From Patescibacteria group bacterium (GTDB lineage Bacteria; Patescibacteriota; Minisyncoccia; Moranbacterales; GWC2-37-73): 64,000 nt of DNA. The notes below the pieces were generated by a model that saw only the letters and a list, made by a program, of their open reading frames with translations, ran no database searches and had not been told where the DNA came from. Each line of letters starts with the position of its first letter. Position 1 is the stretch's first letter. Made by a program: the position numbers and the translations under genes. Below, piece by piece: positions 34,629 to 43,555 of this stretch. Location of the stretch: NCBI GenBank assembly GCA_022709545.1, contig JAKLIP010000001.1, positions 124,001 to 188,000 of the forward strand, given 5' to 3'.

Positions 34629-35727
34629 ATGAAAGAAATTTTAGAAAAACTTGAAAATATAAAATCTAAGCTCCCGCTTTTGCGGGACTATCTTTGACGT
34701 TGAACAAAAAAAACAAAAAATATTAGAATTGGAGGAAAAAATGTCTGCTAAGTATTTTTGGAGTGATACGCAAAAAGCTGCCCAGATTTCTAAAGAGCTT
34801 GAGCTTTTGAAAAATGAATTGGAAAATTTTGAAAATATAGAAAAAAAAGCAAAAGAGTTATTAGAACTTGTAAATCTGTTTGAATCCGGCACAGACGAAG
34901 AATTAAAAGAAATTAAAAAACAAGTCGATAAATTACAAAAAGATTTTGATGATCTGGAATTTAAATCATTACTTAGTGGAAAATACGATCAAAATGATGT
35001 CATTTTGGCTATCCGTAGTGGAGCTGGGGGGGTAGATGCTCAAGATTGGGCAGAAATGATTCTCAGGATGTATTTAAGATGGGCTGAAAAAAATGGGTTC
35101 AAAACCAAGATAGTAGAAGAATCGAAAGGAACAGAAGCTGGGATAAAAAGCGCAACAATTGAAATTTCAGGTGCTTATACTTATGGATATCTGCAAGGCG
35201 AAGCAGGTGTGCATCGTTTGGTAAGGCTTTCCCCATTCAATGCTGATAATTTGCGCCAAACATCATTTGCATTAGTAGAGGTTTTGCCGATTATTGAAGA
35301 AATTTCTGAAGTAGTGATTCAGCCACAAGACTTAATTATTGATACTTACAGATCTTCAGGGGCTGGCGGACAGCATGTGAACACTACAGACAGTGCTGTA
35401 CGGATTACACATATCCCAACCGGAACAGTTTCAATGTGCCAAAGCGAACGATCTCAACTGCAGAATAAGGAACAAGCCATGCGTGTTTTAAAGGCCCGGA
35501 TACATAAATTATATTTAGAAAAACAGCAGGAAGAAAAACAAAAACTCAGGGGTGAATATAAAAGTGCGGAATGGGGGAATCAGATCCGTTCTTATGTTCT
35601 GCATCCTTATAAAATGGTTAAAGACCATCGTACAAAATATGAAACCAGTGATGCGGAAAAAGTCTTGAGCGGTGATCTTCATGAATTAATAGAGGACTAT
35701 CTACGCTTTGCGGCTCAGAAAAAATAG
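34629..35727 (+). CDS. prfB: Peptide chain release factor 2, with programmed +1 frameshift
   Basis: Two frames must be joined. The ATG at 34629 reads 22 codons ending LRDYL (CTT), then meets TGA at 34695-34697. Slipping one base (join 34629-34694 with 34696-35727) continues DVEQKKQK and then into MSAKYFWSD, giving 365 residues, the normal RF2 length. CTT TGA C is the classic prfB slip site. A GC-rich hairpin (CCCGC-TTTT-GCGGG, 34673-34686) lies just upstream, and GCGGGA may serve as the internal SD. GGQ (SSGAGGQHVNTT) is intact. RF2 reads UGA and UAA, and the site makes its own level feedback-controlled. Only the second frame is found by simple ORF calling. Confidence 0.95.
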
Positions 35728-35768
35728 TATATAATTAAAACATAGCAAAATTATTAAAAAATATAAAA

Positions 35769-36497
35769 ATGATCAGGTTCGATAATGTTTCTAAAATATA
35801 CCCAGGTGATTTTGTAGCCCTAGAGAACGTTAATCTTTTTATAAAAAAAGGAGAATTCGTTTCTATTATTGGACATAGCGGATCAGGTAAATCAACTTTG
35901 CTTAAGTTGATATATGCAGAAGAACAGCCAACAGGAGGACGTGTATATTTTAATGATCGTCCTTTAGATGAAATAAACAAGAAACTTCTTCCATTTTATC
36001 GCCGTAATATAGGCACAGTCTTCCAAGATTCTAAACTGCTTCCTAAAAAAACAGTTTATGAAAATGTTGCTTATGCTCTTGAAGTTTCAGATAGCTCAGA
36101 AGAAGAAATTAAAGAACTTGTTCCTCAAATCTTAGATATTGTCGGTATGGGAGATAAAATGGAAAAATATCCAAATCAGATATCAGGTGGTGAAAAACAA
36201 AAAGTTTGTATAGCCAGGGCGCTTGTGTGCAAACCTTTGGTTATAATTGCAGATGAGCCTACAGGAAATCTTGACCCTACATCAACTTGGGAAATCGTAC
36301 AATTACTTTTAAAAATAAACAGCATGGGAACTACTGTTTTATTAGCTTCACACAATAAGGGTATTGTAGATAAACTAAATCGTCGTGTGCTGGAATTAGA
36401 AAAGGGAAAACTAGTAAGAGATAATGAAAAAGGAAAATATGAGGATAACTCAAAAGAAAAAAATATTACCGAAGAAAAAAAGAAACAAGTTCTATGA
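35769..36497 (+). CDS. ftsE: Cell division ATP-binding protein FtsE
   Basis: A 242-residue ABC ATPase with Walker A GHSGSGKST, VFQDSKLLPKKTVYENVAY, signature ISGGEKQKVCIARAL and Walker [14 protein letters not shown]. Unlike most ABC proteins it has a charged Lys/Glu tail (about 215-242). FtsEX couples ATP use to wall hydrolases at the septum. The order prfB-ftsE-ftsX is common in Gram-positive and CPR genomes. Confidence 0.93.
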   Translation: MIRFDNVSKIYPGDFVALENVNLFIKKGEFVSIIGHSGSGKSTLLKLIYAEEQPTGGRVYFNDRPLDEINKKLLPFYRRNIGTVFQDSKLLPKKTVYENVAYALEVSDSSEEEIKELVPQILDIVGMGDKMEKYPNQISGGEKQKVCIARALVCKPLVIIADEPTGNLDPTSTWEIVQLLLKINSMGTTVLLASHNKGIVDKLNRRVLELEKGKLVRDNEKGKYEDNSKEKNITEEKKKQVL

Positions 36498-36551
36498 TTT
36501 TTGCTAGATTTATAAGATTTAAAAACAAAAAATTAAAAAGAAGACAGAATT

Positions 36552-37463
36552 ATGAAATTAATAAAATTAAAACGCACATTTTTTGAAGGACTTGATAATT
36601 TTCGTCGTAACGGATGGCTAAGTTTTGCAACCGTTAGTGTTTTGGCAATATCCCTATATGTGATAAGTGTTACTTTTATTTTAGGCGTGACTACAAATAT
36701 CATTTTAAAAAACATACAGGATGATTTAAGCGTCAGTGTGTATTTCAATTCAGATATTGAGGAAAATACAATATTGGATATAAAAAATAAGCTGGTTGTA
36801 TATGATGAAATAAAATCAATAGATTATGTTACTAAGGAACAAGCATTAGAAAATTTCAAGAAAATCACAAACAATAGTGATTCCATTTCGCGTGCACTTG
36901 AGTTGATAGGAGACAATCCATTGCTATCTTCTTTAGTTATAAAAGCTAAAAACCCTGAACAGTACGGTATAATTACACAAGCAATCAGTAAGTCTAGTTT
37001 TGCAGATAGTATAAGTAATATCGACTTTGAAGAACATAAAGAAGCTGTTCAGCGGCTTAACTCAATTGTTAAACTTGTAGAAAAAATCGGCTTTACTCTC
37101 GGTTTAGTCTTTATTTTTATCGGTATAATGATAACATTTAATGCTATCAGACTTACTATGTATGCACACAAAAGTGAGTTTGAAGTTATGCGTCTTGTCG
37201 GAGCTTCAAATGTTTATATTCGTATGCCTTTTGTTTTTGAAGGTATTTTCTATGGAGTAGCATCTGCATTTTTAGTTATGATTTTTCTTGGTATAACTTC
37301 AAAATTTTTGGCGCCGATTACCCAGAACAGCATTTCTGGAGAGAACATTTTCTCGTTTTATTTAGATAATTTCTTTATTATCTTTATTTCACTTATCTTT
37401 TCAGGCATAGCTCTCGGAACCATCAGCGGACTTATTGCGATTAAAAGATATTTGAAAGTATAG
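36552..37463 (+). CDS. ftsX: Cell division permease FtsX
   Basis: A 303-residue FtsX with four membrane helices: one near residues 22-48 and three in the C-terminal half (about 180-200, 228-252, 275-297). The external domain (55-170) lies between. The typical FEVMRLVGASNVYIRMPFVFEG stretch follows helix 2. Partner of FtsE, 54 bp after it. Confidence 0.93.
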   Translation: MKLIKLKRTFFEGLDNFRRNGWLSFATVSVLAISLYVISVTFILGVTTNIILKNIQDDLSVSVYFNSDIEENTILDIKNKLVVYDEIKSIDYVTKEQALENFKKITNNSDSISRALELIGDNPLLSSLVIKAKNPEQYGIITQAISKSSFADSISNIDFEEHKEAVQRLNSIVKLVEKIGFTLGLVFIFIGIMITFNAIRLTMYAHKSEFEVMRLVGASNVYIRMPFVFEGIFYGVASAFLVMIFLGITSKFLAPITQNSISGENIFSFYLDNFFIIFISLIFSGIALGTISGLIAIKRYLKV

Positions 37464-37485
37464 AGATTTCAGAACGATATAATTA

Positions 37486-37519
37486 AAAAATCCCTTTACC
37501 ATTATGGCTTGGGGATTTT
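37486..37519 (+). terminator. Terminator after ftsX
   Basis: AAAATCCC pairs with GGGATTTT around an 18-nt loop. It ends the ZIP-prfB-ftsEX run and faces the minus-strand gene that follows. Confidence 0.6.
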
Positions 37520-37546
37520 ATTTTTCGTTTATTAATAATATTTTTC

Positions 37547-37861
37547 TTATGTTTTTTCTTCTAATTCTCTGGCTTCTTCACACCATGGTTCTGGAGCGTT
37601 GACCGCTAAATAATGCAAATTAATCTCATCGTTTTCTATATTTCGTTTTTTTAATTCTCGCCATGCTTTCTCTTTATATTCATCTGTAAATTCTAGCCAA
37701 GAATATTTAGCTGCGATTAAGGTGCTTAGCGTAGTGCTACTTGCCATAGGCATGAGCTGTTCCCATGCTCTTTGACGTTGTTTCTCAGTTGAATTTAAGC
37801 CTCCTATTATGTCACAGAGGCTACGGATTTTAGCATATTTTTTTTCTTCATCATTCGTCAT
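37547..37861 (-). CDS. Small two-repeat helical protein of unknown function
   Basis: ATG 37861 has a good ribosome site (GGAGG, 9 nt upstream); a longer frame to 37999 would run through the tRNA-Gln gene and is rejected. The 104-residue product contains two similar helical units (KQRQRAWEQLM... and EYKEKAWRELK..., then LSTLIAAKYSW and INLHYLAVNAPEPW), suggesting HEAT-like repeats. Unknown role. Confidence 0.6.
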   Translation of the reverse strand: MTNDEEKKYAKIRSLCDIIGGLNSTEKQRQRAWEQLMPMASSTTLSTLIAAKYSWLEFTDEYKEKAWRELKKRNIENDEINLHYLAVNAPEPWCEEARELEEKT

Positions 37862-37908
37862 AGTCCTGCCTCCATAATTTAATTTTATAAAGTACTTTAT
37901 TGCTTTTG

Positions 37909-37979
37909 TTCCGAGGTAGAGATTCGAACTCCAATAAACAGGACCAGAACCTGTTGTCCTACCATTAGACGACCTCGGA
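37909..37979 (-). tRNA. tRNA-Gln (CTG)
   Basis: Minus strand: acceptor TCCGAGG/CCTCGGA, anticodon stem ACAGG/CCTGT with loop TTCTGGT (anticodon CTG), T arm containing GGAGTTCGAATCTC. No encoded CCA. Confidence 0.9.
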
Positions 37980-38085
37980 AAATATCTTGAAAAATGCATG
38001 TATCAAACAAAATAAAGTATATCAGAAATATTGAGAAAATCAAGATTTTCTTGTTAAATCATTTAAAATAGGATAAGCTTTATAA

Positions 38086-38820
38086 ATGAATAATACAAAA
38101 CAAATAAATAAAATAGACTATCCAATACGCATTAACCGCTATTTGGCACTCCATAATTATTGTAGTCGCAGGGAAGCGGATGGATTTATTACGAAAGGAA
38201 TAGTTGAAATAAACGGCAAAAAAGCCAGGATAGGTGATAAAGTCTATGAAAATGACAAAGTCAAAGTAGATTTAAAAGTTTATAGAAAGGTTAAAGAATA
38301 TGTTTATTTAGCTTATAATAAGCCTAAGGGAGAATTAACCAATCAAGACAATCAGACCGGTAAAAAGATAAAAGATGGTGGTAAATTTCCAGAGGACATT
38401 TTTCCCATCGGACGCCTAGATAAAATTTCTCATGGTCTTATTATCCTTTCTAATGATGGACGCATTACTGATAAACTTTTAAATCCAAACAGAAATCATG
38501 AAAAAGAATATGTAATTAAGGTAAATAAGCCTATTAAAAATATCTTTTTGAAAATTATGAGTGTCGGAGTTCAGCTGGAAGATTTTAAAACCAAGCCGTG
38601 CATTATCAATAAAAAAGATGATTTTACTTTCAATATAATTCTGACAGAAGGCAAGAAACATCAAATCAGGAGGATGTGCGATAATCTCGGGTGGGGAATA
38701 ACTGATTTAAGAAGAATCAGAATAATGAATATCAAATTAGGCAATTTAGGTTTAGGACATTATAGAAAAATACAAGGAAAAGAGCTAGAAGAATTTTTAA
38801 AGAAATTAGAAATAAAATAA
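38086..38820 (+). CDS. RsuA/RluF family pseudouridine synthase
   Basis: A 244-residue protein with an N-terminal S4 RNA-binding domain (about 13-65: INRYLALHNYCSRREADGFITKG) and a catalytic domain with the Asp motif FPIGRLDKISHGLIILSNDG (Asp near residue 112). The HEKEYVIKVNKPI and EGKKHQIRRMC regions are closest to RluF-type enzymes (23S rRNA). The exact target base is not determined. Confidence 0.9.
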   Translation: MNNTKQINKIDYPIRINRYLALHNYCSRREADGFITKGIVEINGKKARIGDKVYENDKVKVDLKVYRKVKEYVYLAYNKPKGELTNQDNQTGKKIKDGGKFPEDIFPIGRLDKISHGLIILSNDGRITDKLLNPNRNHEKEYVIKVNKPIKNIFLKIMSVGVQLEDFKTKPCIINKKDDFTFNIILTEGKKHQIRRMCDNLGWGITDLRRIRIMNIKLGNLGLGHYRKIQGKELEEFLKKLEIK

Positions 38821-38824
38821 ATTT

Positions 38825-39943
38825 ATGAAGATTGCAATTCATGCGGCAGATTTGGATCATAACAGGATAGATGGCACCAGAGTTTATCTTTTTAATATGC
38901 TCAAAAATTTCGGTAATCTTGATAAAACCGATAAATTTTTTATTTATCACAGAGATTTTTTCAATCATCACCTAACTCCTCCAGATTTTAATAATTATTC
39001 AATAAGAAAAATTCCTTTTCCATTTTTATGGACGCAGACTCGTTTTGCTTTTGAAGTTTTTATAGATAGACCTGATATCCTTTGGATGCCAGTACATAAT
39101 ATACCTTTACTCCGAAATAAGAATACAAAGGTCATAGTTACTATTCACGATTTAGCCTTTAAAATATTTCCGAAATATTTCACTAATAAAGATCTTTTTA
39201 AGCTTAATAAATTAAGTAATATGGCTATTAAAAATGCTGATCATATTATCGCTGTTTCACATTCGACTAAAAATGATATTTTAAAATTTTATCCTGAAAT
39301 TAAAAATGATAAAATTTCCGTTGTTTATCATGGATTTGACAGTGAATTATTCCAAAAGGATATTTCTCAAGAAAACTCAGAAATAATACTGAAAAAGTAT
39401 TGTCTAAAAGCTAAATCTTATTTATTATACGTCGGCGCAATTCAGCCAAGAAAAAATCTTGGAGTTCTTATTGAGGCTTTTGAAAAAATAAAAGAAGGCA
39501 ATATTGATTTAAAGCTAGTTATTGCTGGTTCTCCTGCTTGGAAAAGCGATAATATAATTAAAAGAATAAATAACAGCAGATTCAAAAAAGACATAATTAT
39601 CACTGGAAATCTTGAATTCGAAAAATTATCCGCAATTTATCGGAATGCAAAATTATTTATTTTTCCGTCACTTTATGAAGGTTTCGGGATACCTATATTG
39701 GAATCTATGGCTTCTGGTGTTCCTGTAATTTGTGCTAAAAATTCAAGTTTAACTGAAGTCGGTGGAGATGCGGTGCTTTATTTTCAAACAGAAAATAGCA
39801 AGGATTTAGCTGATTGTATAGATAAAGTTATGCAAGAAAAATCACTTGAAGATAAATTGATACAAAAAGGGACTGAACATGTAAAAAGCTTTTCGTGGGG
39901 AAAATGTGCCAAAGAAACGCTCGATATTTTAATTTCAGCCTAA
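38825..39943 (+). CDS. GT-B glycosyltransferase, family 4-like
   Basis: A 372-residue GT-B enzyme. N-terminal half contains IHDLAFKIFPKYFT and AVSHSTKNDILKFYP; C-terminal half has YVGAIQPRKNLGVLIEAF, the nucleotide-sugar helix and the EX7E-type YEGFGIPILESMASGVPVI. Retaining transfer onto a glycan or lipid is likely (mannosyltransferase-like). The stop overlaps the converging gene by 4 bp. Confidence 0.9.
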   Translation: MKIAIHAADLDHNRIDGTRVYLFNMLKNFGNLDKTDKFFIYHRDFFNHHLTPPDFNNYSIRKIPFPFLWTQTRFAFEVFIDRPDILWMPVHNIPLLRNKNTKVIVTIHDLAFKIFPKYFTNKDLFKLNKLSNMAIKNADHIIAVSHSTKNDILKFYPEIKNDKISVVYHGFDSELFQKDISQENSEIILKKYCLKAKSYLLYVGAIQPRKNLGVLIEAFEKIKEGNIDLKLVIAGSPAWKSDNIIKRINNSRFKKDIIITGNLEFEKLSAIYRNAKLFIFPSLYEGFGIPILESMASGVPVICAKNSSLTEVGGDAVLYFQTENSKDLADCIDKVMQEKSLEDKLIQKGTEHVKSFSWGKCAKETLDILISA

Positions 39944-40344
39944 TCTTTAGGCTCGAAAATTATTTGGTATAAAAGTAAAAACAAAAATAAAGTAGAAATT
40001 ACAATAATTATATTTTCCCAAAAGGCAAATTTCAAAAGGGAATTTCCTAATAATAGAAAAGTTAGCAGAATTAGAACAGGCAATAACCTGTTTTTTTTGA
40101 TTGCAGGAGAGGTATAAGTCAGGTCAAACTTTTTTCCTATGAGAATTATAAATATAAAAATTAATAATATAGGAAGAATGACGAGTATAAAGCTTATATG
40201 AGAAGAAACAACTCCAGGCAATGCCCCTTCAGCTATTAACATAAAAATAAAAAACATAAGCAAAAGGAATAAAGCATCATGTAGAAGTTTATATACTATA
40301 AGCACGTAATTCTTATTTAGTACTGGTAATTTTGGAATATACAT
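39940..40344 (-). CDS. Small polytopic membrane protein of unknown function
   Basis: A 134-residue protein with about four membrane helices (around 15-40, 50-68, 83-100, 108-128). It follows the repeat protein and GT39-like gene on the minus strand with a 5-bp gap, so it belongs to the same operon. No motif recognised. Confidence 0.55.
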   Translation of the reverse strand: MYIPKLPVLNKNYVLIVYKLLHDALFLLLMFFIFMLIAEGALPGVVSSHISFILVILPILLIFIFIILIGKKFDLTYTSPAIKKNRLLPVLILLTFLLLGNSLLKFAFWENIIIVISTLFLFLLLYQIIFEPKD

Positions 40345-40349
40345 TATGG

Positions 40350-41681
40350 CTATTTAGTATAATTAATTATTAGACTCGTTTTTGTTCCCGAGAGAAAAGC
40401 CATGAAATTATCAAAATTCTTTGCTGTAAAGAAGGTTATGCTGGCATTATTTATTTTTGCATTATTTGCAAATTTTAAATCAATCTGAAAATCAATACCA
40501 ATAAAATTATTCATAGAATTAAGCATAGCATCACATTCGTATGTGTTTTTTGGAAAAAATACTTTTTTCAATTGGCATGAAACAATAGTTTCGCTTTCTT
40601 CGGAATCTACTATTACTGGTTTCTGTTTTGAATATGTTTTGGCAACAGCTAAACTTTCTATGGGACGCTTTTGTTTATCCTTAATGATGAAATATGTATT
40701 TGTCTTCCTATCCAAAAATAAAGTTCCATCCGGATGTGGCTGGTTATAAGTGAATTGTTTTTGTTTTTTATAAATACTGAGTTCCTCCGAATTAATCTGA
40801 ATAACATCGTCCCAATTGAACCCCTTTTTGACAAAAGTTTCTGCATTTGATATAGGATAGCTTTTTTCTTCGCTCAGGAAAAAAACCGATGGAGCCAAAG
40901 ATGCTAATGTGCCATCCGTGAATCCAAGGTATGTTTCTGATATCTTATATCGGTTTAAAAAATCATCATTTTTTATAATTGCTTGTCCGGATTCGAATTT
41001 TGACAAAAAGGCCCCGGCACTTACGAAAGGGAAAAGCTGGCGGTTTTTTAGTTGATAGTAAGTGTCGCCAATATTAAAAAAAGTGTCATCTGGGTAAATA
41101 TTTGCATCAGTTATATCAGCTCCATTTTTGTTGTATTTTAAATCATCTAAAGAAACATTCAGAAAAGAGTCTTTTGAATAACCAAGCTGTTCGACTATAT
41201 TATTATTTGAAAATTTTCTGAGAGCATCACCGGAAATTATATAATAAGAACCGTTTGCAAAAAGAAGAGTTCCATTTCTGAAACCAACCGGATCACCAGT
41301 TGGATAGAAAAAAGCTTCATAAGATCTGCGTATCTTTATGGAAGTTCCTTCGATATTTTCAGAATCCTTGCTTGTCTTTAATTTAATAGTGGAATAAGAG
41401 AAGTTTCCTAAGGGACTTGCAGTAAAGATCATATCCTCATTATTTTTGACAAAGCCTTTTTTTATTGCTTCAGCTTGGGACATTGTACTGGATAAGTCCA
41501 GCGTATTTTTAGGAGAGTTTATATTGTCAAAAGATAAAGAAAATGATATGAGAGGAAAAATAATTCGGTTCAATATAAAAAGTGTGCCTATCAGAAAAAA
41601 CAAATATAAGAAAAACTTAGCAATCAAATATTTTTTGCGCAAATAATTTTCAAGTTTTATTTCTTCAGTTAAATCAAACAT
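40350..41681 (-). CDS. Membrane-anchored repeat protein
   Basis: A 443-residue protein with one N-terminal helix (about 18-42) and an external part (45-443). The external part has four imperfect units of about 55 residues, each with a D/NGTLLF- or PDDTFF-like turn, a YYII/YFII-type strand, RKF/RPI and an L...YxxG/N end (near 140, 200, 260 and 320). The tail (380-443) is different. I know no enzyme motif. The operon partner is a GT39-like membrane protein, so it may assist surface modification. Confidence 0.55.
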   Translation of the reverse strand: MFDLTEEIKLENYLRKKYLIAKFFLYLFFLIGTLFILNRIIFPLISFSLSFDNINSPKNTLDLSSTMSQAEAIKKGFVKNNEDMIFTASPLGNFSYSTIKLKTSKDSENIEGTSIKIRRSYEAFFYPTGDPVGFRNGTLLFANGSYYIISGDALRKFSNNNIVEQLGYSKDSFLNVSLDDLKYNKNGADITDANIYPDDTFFNIGDTYYQLKNRQLFPFVSAGAFLSKFESGQAIIKNDDFLNRYKISETYLGFTDGTLASLAPSVFFLSEEKSYPISNAETFVKKGFNWDDVIQINSEELSIYKKQKQFTYNQPHPDGTLFLDRKTNTYFIIKDKQKRPIESLAVAKTYSKQKPVIVDSEESETIVSCQLKKVFFPKNTYECDAMLNSMNNFIGIDFQIDLKFANNAKINNASITFFTAKNFDNFMAFLSGTKTSLIINYTK

Positions 41682-41686
41682 AATAT

Positions 41687-43498
41687 TTAATTGTTTTTAA
41701 TTTTAAATATTTTACCGCTTGCCGAAATCTCTTCTTTTTCTGGCCATTTGACGCCATCATTCTGATTTGCTTTTAATTTTAAAAAAGTAAAATTATATTC
41801 ATTTTCTGGTACAAGCCTATTGGCTATTGAACTATTTAAATAATAAGGCACCTGTTTATTTGGAGCAACAAGATATGTGTTACTGAATTTTTTTAGGTCT
41901 AATTTTGCCAGATCATTTATATTGAAAAAATATACTGCATTTTTCCCATAAATTGAACTAAGGGGTCCGCTAATCATATTTAAACCATCAGTAGTTGTTT
42001 CACGGTCCATAAGGATGAGATCATGAGAGGAAAAATTTTTTGCGAATGTTGCTGTCTGCTTATCAAGTCCTTGATTCTCTGAAAAAGTTAGATATTTTAA
42101 AAATGGTGGAAAATTGTTGACAATAAGCAATATAGAAATAATGCCTGAAAAAATAAAGATTTTTTTACTTTTCATATTTTCCAAGCCTCGTCCCAAAATT
42201 AGTCCAGAATAGAAAATTCCGATAGGCAAAAGAGAGAACATAAATCGCCTGAGCATCCAAGGGTTATCATTAGTTATATGAGAATCAAAGAAATATATAA
42301 AAGTAGGCAGGGCTATAAAAAGAGGGATAAGCTTATAATACTCTTTTTTCCAAATGAAAAAAAATATGCCAATAGCTCCGACTATAAAAAAACCTATTAA
42401 TCCGTATATTAAGAACAACTTTTCAATATAAAAAGCTGGCAAAACGATATCTTTAAGTACGTCGGCATATCTGTCTTGAGAGTAAATAAAAGGGGATAAA
42501 AATACTTTTGCAACCTCGTGATAAAAACTGAAATCCCTGAAAATATTTGCTATAAAAATTATGGTAAAAAATATTACTGGCAGAAAGAACCTCAGGAAAA
42601 TTTTTTCTTTTATGAATTTTCTGACAGCACTATTGTATAGGATTATGATTGCAGAAACAATCATAATAGCGATTCCTTCAATGCGTGTGAAAAAAAGAAG
42701 TGTTGAAGACATAAGGAATACGTAAAAATAAAATCTTCTAAAGTTTTTCAGAAAAAGCATCAATGACAATATGGATAGCCATAAAAGAGACAATGCCATG
42801 TTTTCACTGAGCGTAAATTTTGAGAACCACATGAAAGAAAAAGAAGTTAAGGTAAAAGTTAGTGTTAATAAAGCATAGGGAAATCTTAAGAATAGCCTGG
42901 CAAGTAAATAAAAAGAAAGAATAAAAATAAAAAACAAAATAGCATTAGCCACTATGAATCCGATGGTTCCAAAAAGAGAATAAAAAAGTGCTAGCCAGAC
43001 TATGTAAACCAAGGGGAATTGAGTTGTCAGGTTACCTTCATTGGAATAATAAAAACCAGGAAAATTGAGTGCTCGGCCTGGTCCATAAATTTTAAAAAAT
43101 TCCGTGCTAGCAGGAGTTGAAAATTCAAAAGTATGATTCTGAACTAATCTTATAGCAGCTTCGCTAATAGATCCCTGATCCCTGCCTGAAAAAATAGTGG
43201 GAGTTGAAAAATAAGAAAATAAGATTACCGTAAGAATTGATATCATGCTTATTGCCAGCATTTCACGGGAAATAATTACAGAATATCCATTTTTTAATAT
43301 AAAATAATAAAACAGAAAGATTCCTAGAATAACAATCAAAATCCATAAATAAGGCGCATAAAAAAAACCTCCTAATGCGGCTATGAAACCAATCCAGGCT
43401 GCGCCTAACCAAAACAGGGCCTTAAAAAGAAAAAATTGGTAATCTTTTGATGACAATTTTAAATCTTTCATTGTTTCGATTATACCCGTTATTTTCAT
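41687..43498 (-). CDS. GT39-like polytopic membrane glycosyltransferase
   Basis: A 603-residue protein with about 11-13 membrane helices in the first 450 residues and a small soluble C-terminal domain. The first extracytoplasmic loop contains SGRDQGSISEAAIRL, the Asp-bearing loop of the PMT/ArnT superfamily. A polyprenyl-phosphate sugar donor is the usual substrate in this family. It heads a three-gene minus-strand operon and is divergent from the Clp-like gene. Confidence 0.75.
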   Translation of the reverse strand: MKITGIIETMKDLKLSSKDYQFFLFKALFWLGAAWIGFIAALGGFFYAPYLWILIVILGIFLFYYFILKNGYSVIISREMLAISMISILTVILFSYFSTPTIFSGRDQGSISEAAIRLVQNHTFEFSTPASTEFFKIYGPGRALNFPGFYYSNEGNLTTQFPLVYIVWLALFYSLFGTIGFIVANAILFFIFILSFYLLARLFLRFPYALLTLTFTLTSFSFMWFSKFTLSENMALSLLWLSILSLMLFLKNFRRFYFYVFLMSSTLLFFTRIEGIAIMIVSAIIILYNSAVRKFIKEKIFLRFFLPVIFFTIIFIANIFRDFSFYHEVAKVFLSPFIYSQDRYADVLKDIVLPAFYIEKLFLIYGLIGFFIVGAIGIFFFIWKKEYYKLIPLFIALPTFIYFFDSHITNDNPWMLRRFMFSLLPIGIFYSGLILGRGLENMKSKKIFIFSGIISILLIVNNFPPFLKYLTFSENQGLDKQTATFAKNFSSHDLILMDRETTTDGLNMISGPLSSIYGKNAVYFFNINDLAKLDLKKFSNTYLVAPNKQVPYYLNSSIANRLVPENEYNFTFLKLKANQNDGVKWPEKEEISASGKIFKIKNN

Positions 43499-43555
43499 AT
43501 TTGCAAAGCGATTTTTTATGATGTAAAATTAAGTAAATCAAAACAAAAACTAGCA

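Noticed and set aside
37862-37999. Longer start for the small minus-strand gene
   Set aside because: The extension is the tRNA-Gln gene read as protein; a ribosome site lies before ATG 37861.
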